From positions 1 through 17,129 of the forward strand of contig JAKJFB010000014.1 of assembly GCA_022705125.1 (NCBI GenBank): a DNA stretch of 17,129 bases, given 5' to 3'. The DNA comes from Pseudomonadota bacterium (GTDB lineage Bacteria > Pseudomonadota > Gammaproteobacteria > Pseudomonadales > UBA5518). Made by a program: the position numbers and the translations under genes. Positions 14,181 to 17,129 of the stretch are shown here, piece by piece; position 1 is the first letter of the stretch, and the number at the start of each line of letters is the position of its first letter. The notes below the pieces were generated by a model. That model searched no databases. It was not told the DNA's origin and saw nothing but the letters and a program-made list of their open reading frames with translations.

Positions 14181-15008
14181 TCAGAGCATCTGCCAGCCGC
14201 CATTGGCGGCCAGCGTCTGCCCGGTGAAGTACGATGCCTCGTCGCTGGCCAGGAACAGGCACACGTTGCCGATGTCGGCCGGCACCGCCATGCGCCCGAG
14301 CGGGATCGAGGCGAGCATCGCCTTGGCGTAGTCGGGGCTGATGCTGGCCATCATGCGGGTGTTCATGGCACCGGGACAGATCGCGTTGACGCGGATGCCG
14401 CGGCCGCCGAGTTCGCGCGCGAGGCACTTGGTGAAGCCGAGCACCGCGGCCTTCGACGAGCAGTAGTGCACCGCGCCCGTGCCGTTCAGGCCCGCGGTGC
14501 TGGAGATGTTGATGATCGAGCCCTTGACCCCGCACCTGATCATCAGGCGCACGGCCTCACGGCAGTTGTAGAACAGGCCATTCAGGTTGATGTCGAGCAC
14601 CTTCTGCCAGCCGTCGTCCTGCATGTCGATGATGTGGTCGAGATGCACCGTCGGCGCCTCGCCGCGCGCGATCTGCTCGTTCATCGCCGCCATGCGCTCG
14701 TAGAACTTGTCGTAGCCGTCGTTGGGCGCCGCGCCGATGCCGGCGTTGTTGACCAGCACGTCGAGCCGCCCGTAGCGGCGCTCGACCTCGGCGTAGACCG
14801 ACGCGACCTGCGCGCTGTCCGAGACGTCCGCCGTGAGGGCGCAGCAGTCGCCGCGCGCATTGATCAGGGCCAGCGTCTCTTCGGCGTCCCGCGCGGTGAG
14901 GTCCACCACCACCACCGCCGCGCCCTCGCGCGCGAACACCTCGGCCATCGCGCGACCCATGCCGAGACCCGCTCCGGTCACCAAAGCCACCTTGCCCTGC
15001 AGTCGCAT
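14181..15008 (-). CDS. Short-chain dehydrogenase/reductase with a long insertion after the NNAG motif (SDR3)
   Basis: A 275-residue SDR. TGAGLGMG binds the cofactor, VDLTAR with Asp after strand 2 suggests NAD preference, then come LVNNAGIG, Ser in INISSTAG, and Y-C-S-S-K. Between NNAG and the VLDINLNGLF helix there are about 46 residues instead of the usual 18-20; the extra part contains YDKFYERMAAMNEQIARGEA and would lie near the substrate pocket or the oligomer face. AAGGAG is 6 nt before the ATG at 15008, a strong site that overrides a longer in-frame start at 15083. It is the first gene of the run leading to SDR2, SnoaL_4 and OYE. Confidence 0.93.
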   Translation of the reverse strand: MRLQGKVALVTGAGLGMGRAMAEVFAREGAAVVVVDLTARDAEETLALINARGDCCALTADVSDSAQVASVYAEVERRYGRLDVLVNNAGIGAAPNDGYDKFYERMAAMNEQIARGEAPTVHLDHIIDMQDDGWQKVLDINLNGLFYNCREAVRLMIRCGVKGSIINISSTAGLNGTGAVHYCSSKAAVLGFTKCLARELGGRGIRVNAICPGAMNTRMMASISPDYAKAMLASIPLGRMAVPADIGNVCLFLASDEASYFTGQTLAANGGWQML

Positions 15009-15179
15009 CGCGCGCACTCCTTCTTGTCCGACGCCCATCGTTGACCCGCCACTATAGCGACGCGCCTGCGGCGGCGAAAGCACGCAACCGCACCCGGAAT
15101 GTGCAAAAGAGTTCGCGCCGGGCGGCGCGATCCATGTGGCAACAGTGCGAAAGGAGGCCGGTCTGCGGGCCGGCGGCGC
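15009..15179. other. 171-nt gap between the HAD gene and SDR3
   Basis: No gene was found here. Just after the HAD stop a weak 5-bp GCCGG/CCGGC hairpin lies at about 15158-15176 and could end that transcript. TATAGT on the minus strand (15056-15051) is a 5/6 match to a -10 box about 43 nt before the SDR3 ATG, but no convincing -35 box sits 16-18 nt upstream. The gap suggests that SDR3 starts a separate transcription unit. Confidence 0.35.
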
Positions 15180-15827
15180 TCAGTCGAGCAGCCGTTCGAT
15201 CGCCTCGACCGTGACCGCGGGGTCGGGCCCGACGTGGATGGCGCGCATGCCCACCGCCTCGGCGCCCGCCACGTTGGCCGGGTGGTCGTCGAGGAACACG
15301 CAACGCGCGGGATCGGGGCGCCCGAGCCGCTCCAGCGCCAGGGCGAAGATGCGCGGATCCGGCTTGCGCACCCCGGCGTGGCTGGAATCGACCACGAACT
15401 CGAACAACTCCTCGACCGGGATCAGCGCGCGCCAGCCGTCGCCGAACTCGCGCACGTTGTTGGTGACGATACCGGTGCGGTAGCCGGCACCGCGCAGCCC
15501 GCGCACCGCCTCGAGCAGCACGCCGCGCGATGCCGCACCCGCGTCGTTGCCCGCCATGCGCGCGAACAACTGGTAGATGTCGACCTCGAGCCCGCCTTCG
15601 CGCCCGAGCGCGAGGATGCTCTCGCGCGCCGCCTCGAGAGCGATCTCGCCGCGCTCCAGGCGGTGCCAAGGATGCTCGCCGTCGTGCTCGTAGGAACCGA
15701 ACACGATGGCGCTGACCCGGCTCGGGTCGGCGCCGATCGCGCGCCCGAAGTCCTCGACGGCCGTGAACGGCGAGTCGGTGAACACGCCGCCGAAATCGAA
15801 CAGGAAGGCCTCGAAGCGACGCGTCAT
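15180..15827 (-). CDS. HAD-superfamily hydrolase, subfamily IA (DFGGV type)
   Basis: A 215-residue HAD protein. Motif I is D11-F-G-G-V, so Asp11 is the nucleophile but the usual second Asp (the general acid/base) is Gly13, as in the HAD domain of ACAD10-type proteins and relatives. Motif II is T122-N-N, motif III is K155-P-D-P, and motif IV is F-L-D180-D181-H-P-A-N. An alpha-helical cap lies between motifs I and II. The family includes phosphatases and dehalogenases; with Gly13, efficient phosphatase chemistry is less certain. The start codon is 16 nt after the stop of the upstream CrtC-like gene, so the two are probably an operon. Its role in a ring-modification cluster is unclear; dephosphorylation or housekeeping of a CoA or sugar intermediate would be guesses. 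Confidence 0.9.
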   Translation of the reverse strand: MTRRFEAFLFDFGGVFTDSPFTAVEDFGRAIGADPSRVSAIVFGSYEHDGEHPWHRLERGEIALEAARESILALGREGGLEVDIYQLFARMAGNDAGAASRGVLLEAVRGLRGAGYRTGIVTNNVREFGDGWRALIPVEELFEFVVDSSHAGVRKPDPRIFALALERLGRPDPARCVFLDDHPANVAGAEAVGMRAIHVGPDPAVTVEAIERLLD

Positions 15828-15843
15828 GCCCTGCCCCCCCGCC

Positions 15844-16974
15844 TCACAGCTTCAGGTTCCAGAACAGCGGGTTGCTGATACCGTAGCGCTCGAACGGCCC
15901 CATGAAGCAGTATTCGAACAGGCCCCAGCCCACCTTGCCGCCGGTTTCGAAGCGGCAGGGCGAATCGATCAGGCCGAAGAAGCGGCCGCGGTCGCGCTCA
16001 TGATCGAGCGTGAGCCCTTCCACCACCAGCGGACCCTTGTGCATACCGTGCTTCCAGTCCGCATCGACCCCGTAGCCGGTGCCGATGAACAGGTACATCG
16101 GCAGCAGCGGCGTGCACTGCACCTCGAACGCTCCCCCGGGCGCCCCGGGGAAACGGATCGTGGAGGCCGTGATGAACTCCTTCGCCGCGTCGAAGGTGTG
16201 CTCGTACTCCGGGCGCCCCAGCCACTCCGGCTCGCGCTCCGGATCGGCCCAGATGCGCATCGCCTCCTCGAGCTCGCGGCGCCCGTCATCGAGCTCGTTG
16301 CAGATGTACAGGATGGAGTGGTCGTCGAACTGCATCGGGCAGTAGTTCCACATGCCCTGCATGCTGTGCGTGCCGTGGTGGATGCCCGCCGGCTCGTGCT
16401 CGCCCACCGGCCGGATGCCCCAGGAGCGGTCGCGGCTGCCCTTCCAGCGATCCGGGGTCACCGCGTGGCGCTCGCCGTCGATCTCCAGCCAGCCGCTCCA
16501 GCAGCCGGTCTGGGCGAAGCGCACCGAGTCGAAGAACACGCGCCCCTTGCGGCGCACGTACTGTCGCGGCTCCAGGAAGGCCGGGATCGCGCCCTCCCAC
16601 ACCAGGTCCATCGCCAGCCCCCACTCGTTCGGCTCGAGCACGAAACGCAGCTTCTGCAGCCCTTCCAGCACCTCGATGCGAATGGGACCGACCGAAGTGT
16701 CGGCACGGTCATCGAGCTCGCGCGAGGCCCGCACCACGCGGTGCGTGTTGCCGCGGCGCAGCGCGACGAAGGCGTCCTGCACCGCGAGCGTGGGGTACTG
16801 GCCCATGCCCATCACCATGAACAGCTCGCCACTGGAGTTGTGCAGGTTGAAGTAGTAGCGGTCGTAGAAGTTGCGGTCGCTGGTGCCGACGTGGCGCATC
16901 GTGTCGGCGATCTGGTGCAGCGGGTAATCGTCCATCCGCGACAATGACTGCGCCGCCTGCCATTTGCTCACCAT
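15844..16974 (-). CDS. CrtC/AttH-like (DUF7064/7065-type) lipocalin-fold protein of unknown reaction
   Basis: A 376-residue protein with no signal peptide or membrane segment. WKGSRDRSWGIRPVGE (about residues 177-192) carries the D-R-S-W-G block seen in hydroxyneurosporene synthase/AttH-like lipocalin-fold proteins, and YDRYYFNLHNSSGELFMVMG near the N-terminus is the matching first-half pattern. Family naming is from memory and moderate. The ATG at 16974 is chosen over the one at 17004 because GAGGGG lies just before it and because it overlaps the stop of the upstream gene as ATGGTGA, which suggests translational coupling. Relatives add water to, or handle, hydrophobic isoprenoid-like molecules, and uncharacterised members are common beside lipid and steroid genes. 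The exact role here is unknown. Confidence 0.8.
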   Translation of the reverse strand: MVSKWQAAQSLSRMDDYPLHQIADTMRHVGTSDRNFYDRYYFNLHNSSGELFMVMGMGQYPTLAVQDAFVALRRGNTHRVVRASRELDDRADTSVGPIRIEVLEGLQKLRFVLEPNEWGLAMDLVWEGAIPAFLEPRQYVRRKGRVFFDSVRFAQTGCWSGWLEIDGERHAVTPDRWKGSRDRSWGIRPVGEHEPAGIHHGTHSMQGMWNYCPMQFDDHSILYICNELDDGRRELEEAMRIWADPEREPEWLGRPEYEHTFDAAKEFITASTIRFPGAPGGAFEVQCTPLLPMYLFIGTGYGVDADWKHGMHKGPLVVEGLTLDHERDRGRFFGLIDSPCRFETGGKVGWGLFEYCFMGPFERYGISNPLFWNLKL

Positions 16975-17129
16975 GCCACGCCCCCCTCGTTGTGGTATTG
17001 CCATGCTTGGTGCCCCATCACCACGCGGTGGCGGCTACCGGGTACGTCGGGATCCGCAGCGGCATAGCCGGCATCACCGGCGTAGAGCGACTCCGTCGGC
17101 AGCCCCGCGCGCACCACGAAGTGCGGCTC
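16968..17129 (-). CDS. 3' end of an unidentified gene, cut by the right window edge
   Basis: The minus-strand frame is open from the edge for 53 codons and stops at TGA (16970-16968), overlapping the start of the CrtC-like gene by 7 nt. The visible tail reads EPHFVVRAGLPTESLYAGDA and ends SRHRVVMGHQAWQYHNEGGV-A-W. The exact stop/start overlap and ordinary amino-acid composition support real coding. I do not recognise a family in this short tail. It appears to be the first visible gene of the operon with the CrtC-like protein and the HAD hydrolase. Confidence 0.6.
   Translation of the reverse strand, partial: EPHFVVRAGLPTESLYAGDAGYAAADPDVPGSRHRVVMGHQAWQYHNEGGVAW

Noticed and set aside
1..17129. 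Mobile elements, CRISPR arrays, tRNA or rRNA genes
   Set aside because: No transposase or integrase motif, no regularly spaced direct repeats and no tRNA- or rRNA-like segment was seen on either strand.

Overview
The window is GC-rich, tightly packed bacterial DNA. Two TonB-dependent outer-membrane receptors with signal peptides show a Gram-negative host. The gene mix, the Shine-Dalgarno usage and a GTAGGTC-edged palindromic intergenic repeat suggest a proteobacterium, probably a gammaproteobacterium; genus cannot be read from the sequence. No RNA gene, CRISPR array, transposase or integrase was seen.

Layout, left to right. Minus strand: a Tat-signal FAD_binding_2 flavoprotein cut by the left edge (1-1411), a TetR-family regulator (1449-2066), a 12-bp hairpin, TonB receptor 1 (2129-4354), and a FadH/BaiCD-type flavin/Fe-S enoate reductase (4549-6594). 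A 101-bp divergent promoter region follows. Plus strand: a CYP51-like cytochrome P450 (6696-8045) and SDR1 (8078-8824). A cluster of REP-like palindromes (8821-8948) separates these from convergent minus-strand genes: TonB receptor 2 (8998-11430), an Old Yellow Enzyme homologue (11577-12638), a SnoaL_4/NTF2-fold protein (12705-13334), SDR2 (13345-14142) and SDR3 (14181-15008). Still on the minus strand are a HAD hydrolase (15180-15827), a CrtC/AttH-like protein (15844-16974) and the 3' end of an unidentified gene cut by the right edge (16968-17129).

The families together look like an accessory catabolic island for uptake and ring modification of a hydrophobic polycyclic compound such as a steroid, bile acid or triterpenoid. 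The inferred division of labour is: receptors import; the CYP51-like P450 hydroxylates; three SDRs interconvert alcohols and ketones; two different flavin ene-reductases and a FAD dehydrogenase change ring double bonds; the SnoaL_4 protein isomerises or dehydrates; TetR senses a ligand. The substrate is inference. No thiolase, acyl-CoA ligase, acyl-CoA dehydrogenase or ring-cleavage oxygenase lies in the window, so any complete pathway extends beyond it.

The observations most worth following are: the CYP51 signatures in a catabolic setting; the bai-like assembly of families (FadH-type reductase, SDR, SnoaL_4 with a Tyr/Asp/His set); a near-identical AT-rich 13-nt element upstream of both receptor 1 and the P450/reductase pair; repeated pairing of an ene-reductase gene with a downstream TonB receptor; an OYE in which the second substrate-anchoring residue is Ser; and the intergenic palindrome cluster.
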